Position numbers and translations under genes: made by a program. Shown here one piece after another: positions 1 to 10,636 of a DNA stretch of 64,000 nt (within the stretch, counting starts at the first letter, position 1; every line of letters starts with the position of its first letter). Origin of the DNA: Closterium sp. Naga37s-1 (Eukaryota > Streptophyta > Zygnematophyceae > Desmidiales > Closteriaceae). The notes beneath the pieces are model-generated. The model worked only from the letters and a program-made list of their open reading frames with translations. It did not search any database and had not been told where the DNA came from. The stretch covers positions 248,001 through 312,000 of the forward strand of contig CANJKZ010000091.1 in the NCBI GenBank assembly GCA_947471745.1. The letters are read 5' to 3'.

Positions 1-1510
1 TCTCAGCAGTCTCCTGCCCGAGTCCGACTGCGTCAACTTCAGCCAGGTTACGTCGGCAAAGGAGTGCTATGATGCTATTGTCTCTCGTTATTCCACTCAT
101 TCCTCTGCCTCCCTCGGCCGCCTCCTCATGCCGTTCTTGTTCCCTGACCTTGGTGCGTTTGACACTACTGCTGACCTGTTCACTCACCTGCGCTCACTTG
201 GCGCTAGCTATTGTGCTGCCAGCTCCACTGCCCAGCTTGCTCTCACCCCCCCCCCCCCCCCCCCTCTCCATGTTTGCCACCCTCCATTTCATAGTCATTT
301 GTCTCCCTGACTGCCTCTCGTCTGCACGTGACGCGCTTCTTCGGAAGCACTCCAATGAGCTTACTATCGAACTCCTTGAAACCACTCTCACTGAGATCGA
401 GAGTAACCTCCGCTCGCCTCCGCTACTGCCATAGTAGTTCCCCGTATCTTTCAGGGATGTGCCGTGCCCCAGCTTTCCACCTTCATTGCTTCTCTTGCTG
501 CTGCTGAGTCGTCTGCTACTGAGGAGACTGCAGTTGTTTGCCGATGGTTGGCAGAGGCAAGGGAGGTAAGAAGGGAGGGAAGGGTGGTGGCGGTCGAGGT
601 AGTGGAAGCGGTGGCGGTACTAGTGTTTCAGAAGGAGGGGGCTCGGGAGGCGGGGCCGGCCCTACAGGTACGGCGCGTGGGGGATCTGGTCCTGGGGTTG
701 TGGCGGGGACACAGCAGCAGCTGCCACAGCCGCAGCAGCAGGAGCATCACGTCGAGCAGTGGGGACCTCAGCAGTAGTGGGGACCTATGCATCAGTGGGG
801 ACCTCGTGGTCTGGGGAGCGTCGGCCACAGTAGTGGCCCTACCAGCTGGGGACCTCGTCGCGGTGGCCGCGACGTCGCCCTCTGCCTGTACAAGATCCAG
901 ACTGGTCCGGGTGCAGGTACCACCTGCAAGCGCCCCGACCGTTCCGCTCTGCACTGCTTTAATCGCCTCGACAACCTCTATCGTCAGCACCACAGACTTC
1001 AGTCGCCCCCCCCCGCACTGGCAAGTTCTGATGAGTCATGGCTACCGTGTGTTTAAGATGTCCATGGATGTTGTTTATTCTGCCATGTATGTTGTTGTTG
1101 ACTATAGTGTTGATGAATCTATTTGCTCGCGTGCACCTAGACTAGGATCTTTGCCTGTTGCTAGTGTAGGTGCTTGTGTTTCCAGTGTAGGTGCTTGTGT
1201 AGTTGTTAGCCCATATGTGACTACTGATGCCGCGTCTCTTTCCTTCACGCTTGACTCCAGCGTGTCCTAGTGCTTCTTCCGCGACCACACTACTATCACA
1301 CACTTCCAGCACTTGTCATGGTTGCTTTGGCTGATCCCACCTCGGAACAAGCCGTCGCTCGCAGTTCTATCACACTCCCGTGTCCGGCTGTCCCCTCTAG
1401 TTCTCTCACAGGTCTCCACGTCCTCTCGATCTCAAGGAACTTGGTGGATTTTGGACACCTTCAGAACCGCGGGGTCACAGTCAATTTTCCAACACACGAG
1501 ATGTCACAGT
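1..1510 (+). pseudogene. Decayed copia gag-protease remnant (5' end outside window)
   Basis: Scattered frames match the gag and early pol of the element at 11240-18879. A capsid stretch (about 69-434) contains LMPFLFPDLGAF, like LMPYLFPDLAAF in the intact gag. A Gly-rich tract follows at 540-660. A zinc-finger-like segment (about 883-957) keeps Cys-x13-Cys but has lost the expected His. A protease start LDS near 1250 runs into a stop at 1268 where LDSGAS is expected, and similarity resumes in another frame to about 1510. No LTR, PBS or target duplication is visible. Several frameshifts make this an old inactive copy. Identity as copia is clear from the paralogues in this window; the exact 3' limit is approximate. 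Confidence 0.8.
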
Positions 1511-2288
1511 AAAAAAACATGTCGTGTAGCGTTCGCATGCATACGAATTCCTAGCGAATGGTCTTGCGCGTCATGCACACTGTCCCGTGCCTGCACTCGA
1601 CTTGTTGGGTGCCTACTGTACTTGCTAATCTATAGGCAGGTGCAAGTCGGGTCCAAGGCTGGTCCGCAGCTGGAACAGGCTAGTCCTCTGCGGAACAGAC
1701 GAGAACCAGCGCTAATGTTCCACCCCCTTATCGCCTCTGAAACCCAAAGCACATTCAAGTTTGGTCGGGGGTCAAATTTTAGCCTTTCGTTTTAACACTG
1801 TTTTATTTAGGGCCACCTCTGATGATGGTCTGGATTCGTTTGGGTGACCTTAACACAACCCAAAGGACGTGTTGCAAGTACGCGATCGATCGCCACTCTA
1901 AATCGATCCCTGAGTTGGCGTACTAGTGTAGATTATAGCTACCATGCTACAGTACAAACACTGCGCAGGACAGGAAAAGCTGGCGACGGTTCGCTCGATC
2001 GCCTTGGCAGTCACGACCGATCATCAGCTCGACAATATTATAATGTAATTTGGCGATCCTTGTACAAAACCCTTTTTTTTTGCGGAACGATCATATCGAG
2101 GGCCACAAAACGAGCTGATGGTCTATTGTAACGCTCGCTATAGTGCATCGATTCAACGTCTCGATCTTTCGGTTATTGCACTTCTAACAGCGTGCTCGTT
2201 TGGGTATTTTAGTGTCGTTTCCATGTTAAAAAATAACTCACTTTACCCAGAAAAGAATCTAGGGTGAGTCGAGTCCAAAACGCATGTG
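1511..2288. other. Unassigned sequence between copia elements
   Basis: No coding region, RNA gene or repeat could be recognised. It is less GC-rich than the neighbouring elements. It ends with the CCATC (2289-2293) that is duplicated at 10481-10485, so this is the flank into which the next element inserted. Confidence 0.5.
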
Positions 2289-2293
2289 CCATC

Positions 2294-2426
2294 TGTCAGG
2301 AGAATGAACGAGGAAAATGAATGAACTAGCAGCAGGATGGGTACAAGTAGGAAACCTTAATTGGGTTGTACCCCATATGGGCTACCCCACTATAGCCTAC
2401 ACAATAAGCAGCATATAAGTTTGACA
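2294..2426 (-). repeat. 3' LTR of copia A2-1 (133 bp)
   Basis: On the minus strand it begins TGTCAAAC and ends CCTGACA. It matches 10348-10480 along its whole length with about five differences. The flanking pentamer CCATC at 2289-2293 is repeated after the other LTR. Confidence 0.93.
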
Positions 2427-2449
2427 CACCCCCATAGGCAAAGTGGGGG
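2427..2449 (-). promoter_or_regulatory. Polypurine tract inside a CCCCCA/TGGGGG hairpin (A2-1)
   Basis: Directly upstream of the 3' LTR on the minus strand, CCCCCA and TGGGGGTG form a perfect 6-bp stem with a 9-nt loop. The purine run TGGGGGTG abuts the LTR, as expected for the plus-strand primer of reverse transcription. The same arrangement precedes the 3' LTRs at 18744, 43924 (one mismatch), 58713 and 21936. Confidence 0.7.
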
Positions 2450-2640
2450 AGAACAAGAGGTCACAAGACCAGTCAAGAAAGGCAAAGCAAGCTCAGGGTG
2501 GATCACGAAGTCACCACGCATTCTGAGCACAAGCAAAAGGCCACAAGGCCAGTTCACATGCAGAGTTATATATAAAGGAGAACAAGCAGTACAGTGATCA
2601 CAACCTAGCAAGTGTAAGCATGCAAGTATAAGTATATAGA

Positions 2641-5600
2641 TCACAGTACAAGCAAAGTCAAGAAGTGAGCAAGTGAGGCCAAGTAGGGCACAAGGCCTAG
2701 AACAGTATAGAAACGCTGATGATCACAAGGCTGAAGTGCCTTGGTGAAGATATCAGCAGTGTTGGCCTGAGAGGCCACGTAAACAAGACAAAGCTGACCA
2801 CGCTGCTGCAACTCTTGAGCAAGGAAGTAGCGCAGAGCGATGTGCTTCGTTCTGTGCTCCAGTCTGTGCTCTTGACACAAGGCAATCATGGCCTTGTTGT
2901 CGACGTACAGAACTGGAGGAGAACAAGGCGGCTCTCCCAAGTCGGTTAGCAGGTAGGTGAGCCAGCGTAACTCCTGTGCAGCCATGGCCCCTGCGTAGAT
3001 CTCAGCCTCACAACTGGAGCTGAGAACAGAAGACGAGCGGGTAGACCGCCACGAAACAGAACAGGAGCCAAGGTTGAAGGTGTAACCCTGTGACGACCGC
3101 TGCGTAGCCAAGTCGTCAACCCAGGAAGCGTCTGCGTGACCAGTGAGGACAACTCGAGCCCGTCCTCCAAGCACGAGGCCCATGCCCGACGTACTGCACA
3201 AGTAGGGCATCACCCTCTTAGCGGCCTTCCAGTGCTCTGGTCGGTGTCTCCCGGGCGCAACGTAACGTGCCAAGATGCTAAGAGGGTAAACAAGGTCAGG
3301 TCGAGTGCAGGTCATCACGTTCATGAGGCAGCCCACAAGCTCTGGATACGGGCCACTCGGCTCTACGGACTCATCCGAAGGCAGAGCTGAGAGCGAGTGA
3401 CCGGTAGGCAGAGGAGTGGACTGTGGCGAGGAGTACTAGAAGTCGAAGCGCTGAAGGACCTGCTGCACCATGTGTGACTGAGTCAAGGTAATGGTGCGCC
3501 GTGCTCTGTCCTGGGTGATATGCAAGCCAAGATAGCTGCGCAGCTCACCCAGGTCTGTGCACGTGTGTCTCCTCTGCAGCTCCGACTTCACGTGGGCCAG
3601 TCCAGCAGTGTCAGCAGTGGCAAAGACCAAGTCGTCGACGTACACGAGGATGTAGAACGGCGGTAGCGAAGTGTCGGTGCGTAGAAACAGCGACGGGTCA
3701 GCAGTAGAAGGAGCAAACCCAAGATCCGCAAGAGTCGTCCTCAGTGTGTCGTGCCACTCGCGAGGCGTCTGGCGGAGACCGTAGAGTGGCCGCCGGAGGC
3801 TCCACTGGGTACCTGCAGGGAACTACTCAGTGAAGCCAGGTGGGCGGCACAGCCAGATCTCGTGCAGGCTGCCCTGTAGGAAAGCAGTGCTGAATTCAAG
3901 AGAGTGAAGCTCGTAGTCACGCTGAGCGGCGACGTGCAGCAGTACCCGAAGAGTGGTCATCTTCGGGGTAGGGGAGAAGGTCTGGAAGAAGTCAACTCCC
4001 TGTCGCTGACTGAAGCCTCGTGCAACGTAACGCGCCTTGAAGACAGGCGGAGAACCCGGCGGCCGCTTCACCCTGAAAATCCACATGCCACTGACGATGT
4101 TCGCCCCATGTGGGGGAACCTCGTCGACGTAAGTGCCTGTGGACTTACAGGATGCCATCTCTGCGTCCATGGCTGACTGCCACTGAGAGGAGTAGGGACC
4201 GTCTATCGCCTCTGCGTAAGAGCGCGGGGTCGGGATGTCTGGTGCATCCGGGTCTCCCTCAGGTGGAATCAGCATGGACACGAGATGAGGTATAGCAGCT
4301 GCAAAACACTCAAAGTCCTCCTGCCTGTCCTCAAGGACGTCCGTGCCAAGAGCACACTCACCCCCGACGGACGGAGGACAAACAGACTCAGACTCAACAA
4401 CAAGACTAGCGGCGTAGTCAAGACGACAGCGAGCAACAAAGTCAACCAGCTCAGCAACAAGAGCAGACGCAGCAGTAGACTCAAACGAAGGGTCAGTGAC
4501 AACAGTGGCCAGGAGACGCGTGACAGTAGGACTAGCAGCACAAAGGGAGTCAGACTCCGGGTCCGGACCGTCAGCAAGGGAGGACGCAGGAGGAGACGGC
4601 AGAGGGACATGCAGTGGAAAGGATGAAGAACGAAGTGTCATCTGGTGTGTGCCGGGGACAGGAGGAGGACGCTGGCGCGGAACACGACGACCAGTGCGAA
4701 CAGTGCGAACAGGCGACGCAGGACGAGACGCAGACTCACGACGCTCTGTAAGACCTCCGGGCTGCTCAGTGTAAGAAGACGGAGCAGACAGCGGGGAGGC
4801 TGGCTGTAACTTCGGCTGGGACTGGTCAGGCGGTGGACACAGTAAGGAAGGAGTAAGGCCAGTAGAAGGAGGGAGACCAAGAACGTGCTGAAGCAGAGGA
4901 ACGAAGTACGGTCGCGGCCGCACAGTACCTCCAGAACCAGCACCGACAGCACTAGCACCCCCAGGGCCAGCACCTCCACCAGCTCCAGCTCCAGCGGCTC
5001 CAACTCCAACTCCTGCAGCACCGCCAGCTCCAGCAGCTTTAGCTCCAGCAGCACCCCCGGCTCCAGCAGCTCCAGTACCTCCAGTACGAGCACCTCCGGG
5101 ACCAGCGGCGCCAGCACCTCTAGCAGCACCAGCTCCAGCAGCACCTCCAGCTCCAGCAGCTCAAATACCTCCAGTACGAGCACCTCCGGGACCAGCGACG
5201 CCAGCACCTCCAGCAGCTCCAGCTCCAGCAGCACCTCCAGCTCCAGCAGCTCCAGTACCTCCACTACGAGCACCTCCGGGACCAGCGGCGCCAGCACCTC
5301 CAGCAGCACCAGCACCAGCAGCACCGCCGGCTCCAGCAGTGCCACTCTGATGTCTCCAGCGCCGAGCAAACCACTCGCGCAGCTGCGGTGGAGAGAGTGT
5401 CTCCCGCCGTGACAAGACACCCGGAGGACCTCCAAAATACAAAGTACCTCCTGGCGCAGCACGCTCAGGCTCAGCACCCCCAGGCTCAGCACGCTCAGGC
5501 TCAGCACCCCCAGGCTCCGCACGCTCAGGCTCAGCACCCCCAGGCTCCGCACCCTCAGACTCAGCAACCCTAGGCTCAGCACCCCCAGGCTCTGCACCCC

Positions 5601-6168
5601 CAGGCTCAGCAACCCCAGGTCCCGCACCCGCAGGCTCAGCACCCCCAGACGCAGTACCCCTAGCAGCACCAGAGTCGACAGCTACCTCGACAGGCTCGAC
5701 AGGGTTCACCTGGGACACACCTGAGGGAGCAGGACCCTGAGGGGGGAGGGGGTCTACCGGAGGAGGACCTGGTGCGAGGAAGAGCGGCGGGGGAGGGAGA
5801 GGGGCAGTGCGGTAGAGGAAGAGACGGTAAAAGGGAACCGACTCGTCAAACGTGACGTCCTGAGAGGGCAGGACACGGCGCGAGGTGGGGTGGTTAAACT
5901 GCCAGCCATGCGCGTCAGGGGGGAAGCCAAGGAAGACACAGGGAACAGCGCGGGAGGAGAGATTGTCCGCGGACGTATCGCGGACAAAGGCTCGACAACC
6001 CCAGACCCTGAACACCGACGCATCGCCAACCTCTCCCGTCCAACGCAGTGTCGGCGAGGTCTCCGGCAAGAAGACATGGGGCCAAAGGTTGAGCTGATGC
6101 GCAGCGTAGCGGACCGCAAACGGCCACATAAAATGGGGGCCAGCCGCATTGATCATGGAGGTACAAGC
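2641..6168 (-). pseudogene. Copia A2-1 pol, 3' half: integrase C-terminus, linker, RT, RNase H
   Basis: From 6168 downwards the frame encodes the integrase C-terminal region (FMWPFAVRYAAHQLN, ETSPTLRW, VFLGFPPDA). A low-complexity linker with repeated GGAEP follows at about 5450-5640. RT begins near 4100 (MWIFRVKRPPGSPPVFKARY, FQTFSPTPKMTTLRVLLHVA) and has YVDDLVFATAD at about 3640. RNase H (3336-2641) shows GHADASW, SSCEAEIYA and YVDNKA. Frame changes lie near 3337-3435, 3650-3820 and about 4900-5200. Upstream it is joined directly to the nested fragment at 6169, and the reading of integrase resumes at 7546. RT and RNase H would copy the element RNA in the cytoplasmic particle, but this copy is broken. 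Confidence 0.88.
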
Positions 6169-6736
6169 TGTTGTAGAGGCGTCTCCTCTACTTTGCAGGA
6201 ACTTGGAGTTGTACCAAACGATAGAGCACTCTGCTGGCTTTCCAACGAGCCGTCAATCACTCAATTCGCCCAAGTAACGAGGGAGTTCTAGGCGTTTATG
6301 TGCTTGCTAGTGCTCTTAGAACAAAGTATAGGAGCTCTCTGGATTTTGTAGTCGAGTGTGTCACATACAAAGTGATTCAGGTTTTCAGTATGATCCATGC
6401 AATACAAAGCATACACATTTATATGAACTGCAAAACGTCGAATCGCACATGTAACCTCGAACCGCGGTACACTCGAATGTTCGAGTAACATTTTGAAGGG
6501 GTGAAATTCGACTCTCGAATTTCACCGAATCGAATTCTTCCTGAGTCTCGATTCTTCTTGTGCTGCCATGTGGCACCGAAGTGCAGGTTCTTCCGAAGTC
6601 AATCCCAACTTCTTGGAACCTGCAACACATTCATGAAACGTCAAGTCTTCATGAATCTTCGGACTTGCAGCTCACTCAACCGTGAGTTGCATTCGGTGGT
6701 TGGGGGCAAACCTCCCCCCCCACGCAACCTCCAACA
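6169..6736 (-). repeat. LTR of copia fragment D (568 bp)
   Basis: It begins TGTTGGAGGTTG directly after the polypurine tract on the minus strand and ends CTACAACA at the junction with A2-1 integrase. Only one copy is present in the window, so its limits rest on the TG...CA ends, the polypurine tract and the known integrase junction. Confidence 0.7.
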
Positions 6737-6757
6737 CTCCCCCTTGCACCCAAGCCA

Positions 6758-7537
6758 CTAGAAGTTCAATCCAACACGCTCACAGCATGCACGGAATGAA
6801 TCCTTAGGGAGTGGTGTAGTGAGGAATTCCGCGGGTTGAGCTTTGGTGCTTACGTAAGTGAGTTTGACCTCACCCTTCTCAACCGCCTCACGAATGAAGT
6901 GATGCTTCACTTCGATATGCTTGGTTCTCCCATGAAGGACCGCGTTGTGAGAGAAGCTTATGGCGGCTTGGTTGTCACAAAAGAGAGGAGTTGGGTTCAT
7001 TTGAGGATGCCCAAGCTCCGCTAGAAGACGCCGTAACCATATTGCCTCCATGGCACCTTGAGTGAGTGCCATATACTCCGCTTCCGTTGAGCTTAGAGCC
7101 ACGGTTGGTTGCTTCTTGCTTTGCCAACTCACGGCTGCCCCAAGCAAGGTGAAGACATACCCGGAGGTACTCTTACGCGTGCTCGGATCTCCCGCGTAGT
7201 CCGAGTCGGCATTATCCTTGAGTTCGATAGGGCCGGCTTCATACACGAGCCCCAAGTTAGGTGTGCCTTGGAGGTAGCGTAGAACGCGTCCTCCCGCGCG
7301 CACATGCTCGGTATGAGGGTTGCTCACGACTCGTCCAAGTACCCCGGCGGCGTATGCGAGGTCGGGACGAGTAGAAACGGCGGCATACATGAGCGAGCCC
7401 ACTAGTGAATGAAACCGCTTCCCTTCGGCTTCGTCGAGGGCGGAATCTTCCTCTCCCGTTAGGCAAGAAAATCCCGTAGCTAGTGGTGTTCCCACCGGTT
7501 TGCTATTGCCCATGCCGAAGCTAGTGGTGTTCTTCAC
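6758..7537 (-). pseudogene. Copia fragment D RNase H domain (open frame, truncated at N-terminus)
   Basis: This uninterrupted 259-codon frame covers the end of RT (GNSKPVGTPLATG) and a full Ty1/copia RNase H: RPDLAYAAGVLGR, the first acidic motif in ADSDYAGDP, the central SSTEAEYMAL, the third in FCDNQAAI, and HIEVKHHFIREAV with PAEFLTTPL near the end. RNase H would remove the RNA template strand during reverse transcription. No promoter, gag or catalytic RT remains, so it is called a pseudogene in spite of its clean frame, which suggests a fairly recent insertion. The stop is at 6758-6760, just before the polypurine tract. Confidence 0.85.
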
Positions 7538-7545
7538 CGGTTTGC

Positions 7546-9470
7546 TTTGCGACCTCCATGACTAAGCCAATGCGGCGCTCAGCAACCCCATTCTGCTGCG
7601 GAGAGGCAGGAAGCGTGAACGTCTGGTGAATGCCCTCCCCACGACAAAAGTCCCACAAGAGGTCGGAGGAAAACTCACCACCTCTGTCAGAGTGCAAACG
7701 CAGGACGGGAAGGTCCGTCTCGAACCGCTCGCGGAGCTGGAGACGAACAGCGCTGATCCAAGGGATCAAAACATCAGGGGCCTCCCTCTCTGCCTTGCAA
7801 GGGGAAGACCGTGGTGTAACGCGTGTAGTCGTCGACAACCAGCAGAAAGTACCGCTCGTGGCCCTGTCCACGGACGCGGGCTGGGCCCCACACGTTCAGG
7901 TGGAGAGTCTGCAGGGGAGCAGTCTTCGGGGGGAACGAGGAGGAGTGAGGAGCGGCGCGCTGCCGCCCCTCGACACAGGGAAGGCAGGGAGGGGCACGCG
8001 AGGGCGGGAGGAGAGGGAGAGACCTGGGAAGACCAGAGACAAGGAGACGGGAGTGCATGCCACGGAGGCGTGCCACGGAGGGGTGACCAAGGCGGTGGTG
8101 CCAGAGGAGCATCTGGTGCGACAGGGCGCGACACGAGCAGGGGGCCGCTAGCTGACCTGACGCAGACGCAGACGCAGCTACCTAAGGAGGCGCAGTAGTC
8201 AGTGTGTACAGACTCGACCCAGGCCGACGGGTGGACGTGGCCAGGTGCCTGCCAGTCCGGGAGCACGTACAGATCGCCACACGCTGTCCTCCAGGGGTGA
8301 AGGTGTCAACCCACTGATCCTGAAGGACAACGGTGCTCACCAAGTTCGTAGAGAATGAGGGGAGGTGGAGACCTGACAGTGAGCCAGACGGAACCGCCGG
8401 ACAAGGCAGAACAGTGGAGGAACGTGCAAAGACTGGGCCCCCAGAGGGGTCAGCCAAAGAGACAGCAACAGGTAAAGAGAGCGGTGTGACTATGGTACTG
8501 TCGCAAAAGAAACAGCGGGAAGCACCTGAGTCAAGCGTGAAGGTGTGCAGGGCCGCAACAGACGTAGTACCAGAGAGAGCAGACTCACCAGTACCTGAGA
8601 GAGCAGACTCACTAGCACCTAGAGCAGCAGCCACCCTCAGCACGTCTCTGAGACGCCCATCAACTCACGAAGCTGCTGGGGCGTAAGGGTCTCATGCGGA
8701 CGCCGCTCCAGCTGCACCGGGCCACCTCCAGAAACTCCCAACTGAGTAGCTGCACCGCGACTGCCACTACGGCCACTACGCTGAGACGCCCAACGCTGAG
8801 CAAACCACTCACGAAGCTGCTGGGGTGTAAGGGTCTCACGCGGACGCCGCTGCAGCTGCATCTGGCCACCGCCAGAACCTCCCAACTGAGTAGCTGCACC
8901 GCGACTGCCACTACGGCCACTACGCTGAGACGCCCAACGCTGAGCAAACCACTCACGAAGTTGCTGGGGTGTAAGGGTCTCACGCGGATGCCGCTGCAGC
9001 TGCATCTGGCCACCGCCAGAAACTCCCCACCGAACAGCTCCACAGCGACTGCTACTACGGCCGCCACCACTCCCACTGCTGCCGCCACCGTCGCCACCAC
9101 TCCCACCGCTGCCGTGAAGAGAAATGCGACCAGCAGGGCAGCACGTAGGGAAGGAAGGGCGGCGAGGAGGCACTAGGGTAGGTCGGGGCGGTGCACGGTT
9201 AGGGAAGGGTGGCACGCGGCCAGAGCAGGGCTGCGCGCTGCTAGAGCAGGGCGGGGCACGGCCAGAGCAGGGCGGCGTGCGGCCAGAGCAGGGCGGCGTG
9301 CGGCCAGAGCAGGGCTGAGCGCGGCCTGAGCAGGGCGGCGCGTGGCCAGAGCAGGGCGGCGCGCGGCAAGAGCAGGGCGGCGTGCGGCCAGAGCAGGGTG
9401 GCGTGCGGCCAGAGCAGGGCGGCGTGCGGCCAGAGCAGGGAGGCGTGCGGCCAGTAGCAGGCAACAGCTC
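7546..9470 (-). pseudogene. Copia A2-1 pol, 5' half: QLREW repeats, protease, integrase N-terminus
   Basis: From about 9040 down to 8660 three in-frame copies of a 48-residue unit each contain LTPQQLREWFAQRW; the units are 144 bp apart. The zinc motif seen in sister elements is missing because the last unit is joined directly to the pre-protease segment. Protease follows (FTLDSGASRCFF, about 8530), then the HHCC domain (LLWHHRLGHPS ... CLPCVEGRQR, about 8110-7960) and the integrase core (LLVVDDYTRYT, LHSDRGGEF, SPQQNGVAERRIG). Integrase is interrupted at 7545 by fragment D. Frames change near 8180-8112 and 7870-7770. Above 9120 the sequence is a Ser/Cys/Pro repeat with no recognisable capsid. 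Confidence 0.85.
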
Positions 9471-9539
9471 CTAGGGCAGAAGCACCAAGGGATTTTACTG
9501 TTTTTTTTTTTTTTTTTTAGGTTTTAGCAGGGCGCACAG

Positions 9540-10290
9540 GGAGCTGCAGAGGCGGCTCGGGCAGGGCAGAGCAGGGCGCCAGCGCGCGCAGGGTAGGGCG
9601 CTGGCGCGGGCAGCAGCGCGCACGGGCAGGGCGGCGCTGGGCAGCGAGTGCAGGCGCGCGGCGGGCGCAAAACGCAGGCACGGCGGGCGCAAGGGGAGGG
9701 CCCGCGGCGAGCGTAGCGGACTGGTGCGGGAGGGGCGAACGGGCGGGCCCGTGATGGGCCTAACGGGTAGGCGCGGCGGTGCGAAGGGAGGGCCCGCGGC
9801 GGGCCTAACGGGCAGGCGGTAGGGCGCGACGCGCAAGGCAGCAGGGCGCTACGCGCGGGCTGCAGTAGAGCGCGACGCGCGGGGCAACAAAGCGCGACGC
9901 GCGGGGCAACAGAGCGCGACGCGCCGGCTGTAGCAGGGCGAGACGCGCAGGGCAGCAGGGCACGGGGCAGGGCAGGGCGTGTGCGATGCAGCGCGACGCG
10001 GGGCAGGGCAGGGCGTGCGCGATGCAGCGCGACGCAGGGCAGGGCAGGGCGTGCGCGGGGCAGCGCGACGCGGGGCAGGGCAGGGCGTGCGCGAGGCAGC
10101 GCGAAGCGGGACAGGGCAGGGCGTGCGCGAGGCAGCGCGACGCAGGGCAGGGCAGGGCGTGCGCGGGGCAGTGCGACGCAGGGCTGGGCGTACACGGGCA
10201 GTGTGACGCAAGGCAGGGCAGGGCAGGGCGCGCGCTGACGGCGCAGCGTAGGGCAGGGCGTGGGGTAACGCGGTAACCGCAGTCGGTCAC
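9540..10290. repeat. 36-bp GC-rich minisatellite in the A2-1 leader
   Basis: Between the PBS and the first pol-like sequence lies a roughly 750-bp array built on GGGCAGGGCGTGCGC-like units. In the best part (9970-10200) the period is 36 bp. Because 36 is divisible by three, long Pro/Ala/Arg-rich frames appear on both strands, but none has gag similarity. The same type of array occupies the same place in A2-2 (about 55450-56150). Confidence 0.85.
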
Positions 10291-10329
10291 TAAGTAATGG
10301 TGGGCCCGAAAAAAAATGGTCCTAGGCTA

Positions 10330-10347
10330 GGACCTGCTCTGATACCA
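10330..10347 (-). other. Primer binding site of copia A2-1
   Basis: Immediately inside the 5' LTR the minus strand reads TGGTATCAGAGCAGGTCC. The first twelve bases match the common plant copia site complementary to the 3' end of initiator tRNA-Met. Confidence 0.85.
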
Positions 10348-10480
10348 TGTCAGGAGAATGAATGAGGAAAATGAATGAACTAGCAGCAGGATGGGTACAA
10401 GTAGGAAACCCTAATTGAGTTGTAAGCCATATGGGCTACCCCACTATAGCCTACACAATAAGCAGCATATAAGTTTGACA
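10348..10480 (-). repeat. 5' LTR of copia A2-1 (133 bp)
   Basis: It starts TGTCAAACTTATATG and ends TTCTCCTGACA on the minus strand, directly before the PBS. It pairs with 2294-2426. CCATC follows at 10481-10485. Confidence 0.93.
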
Positions 10481-10485
10481 CCATC

Positions 10486-10631
10486 CAGCGCACTGACACA
10501 ACCCCCAATACGCAAATTTCTATAGTGCTCTGATCGCGTGGAACTTATGTAACTGATTCCCTTGTAAATCATCGCGGGAGAATTCTCGCGCGAGCGAAAA
10601 TTTTATGCTTGAATGAAATTTTATTGTAGTG
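10486..10631. other. Short unassigned spacer between elements A2-1 and B
   Basis: About 146 bp of non-repetitive sequence with nothing recognisable. It ends in GACAG (10632-10636), the target duplication of element B. Confidence 0.5.
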
Positions 10632-10636
10632 GACAG

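Larger units (their letters stand above)
6169..7545 (-). mobile_element. 5'-truncated copia fragment D nested in A2-1 integrase
   Basis: The fragment sits between two halves of the A2-1 integrase: ...GLVMEVA ends at 7546 and TSMINAAG resumes below 6168. It contains the very C-terminal RT and a complete RNase H frame (7537-6758), a polypurine tract AAGGGGGAG and one LTR of 568 bp (6169-6736) that reads TGTTGGAGG...CTACAACA on the minus strand. The 5' LTR, gag, protease, integrase and most of RT are absent and I see no target duplication. At the truncated end, a roughly 25-bp segment around GCTAGTGGTGTTC is present twice about 45 bp apart, which hints at an aberrant repair or template-switch junction (inference). 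Its RNase H is from a different copia lineage than A2-1. Confidence 0.82.
2294..10480 (-). mobile_element. Copia LTR retrotransposon A2-1, minus strand, defective
   Basis: Two 133-bp terminal repeats (2294-2426 and 10348-10480) differ at about five positions by eye and are flanked by the 5-bp duplication CCATC (2289-2293, 10481-10485). Read on the minus strand the order is 5' LTR, PBS, GC-rich 36-bp minisatellite leader, QLREW-type repeats, protease, integrase, Pro-Gly-Gly-Ala-Glu linker, RT, RNase H, polypurine tract, 3' LTR, which is the Ty1/copia order. No capsid domain and no zinc motif remain. A 1.38-kb fragment of another copia element (6169-7545) interrupts the integrase, and several frameshifts and stops break pol. 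It is inactive on its own. Confidence 0.93.

Noticed and set aside
9524..10290. Pro/Ala/Leu/Cys-rich and Gly/Arg-rich frames over the A2 leader
   Set aside because: They are translations of a 36-bp repeat, open in several frames on both strands, with no gag similarity and mostly without ATG starts.
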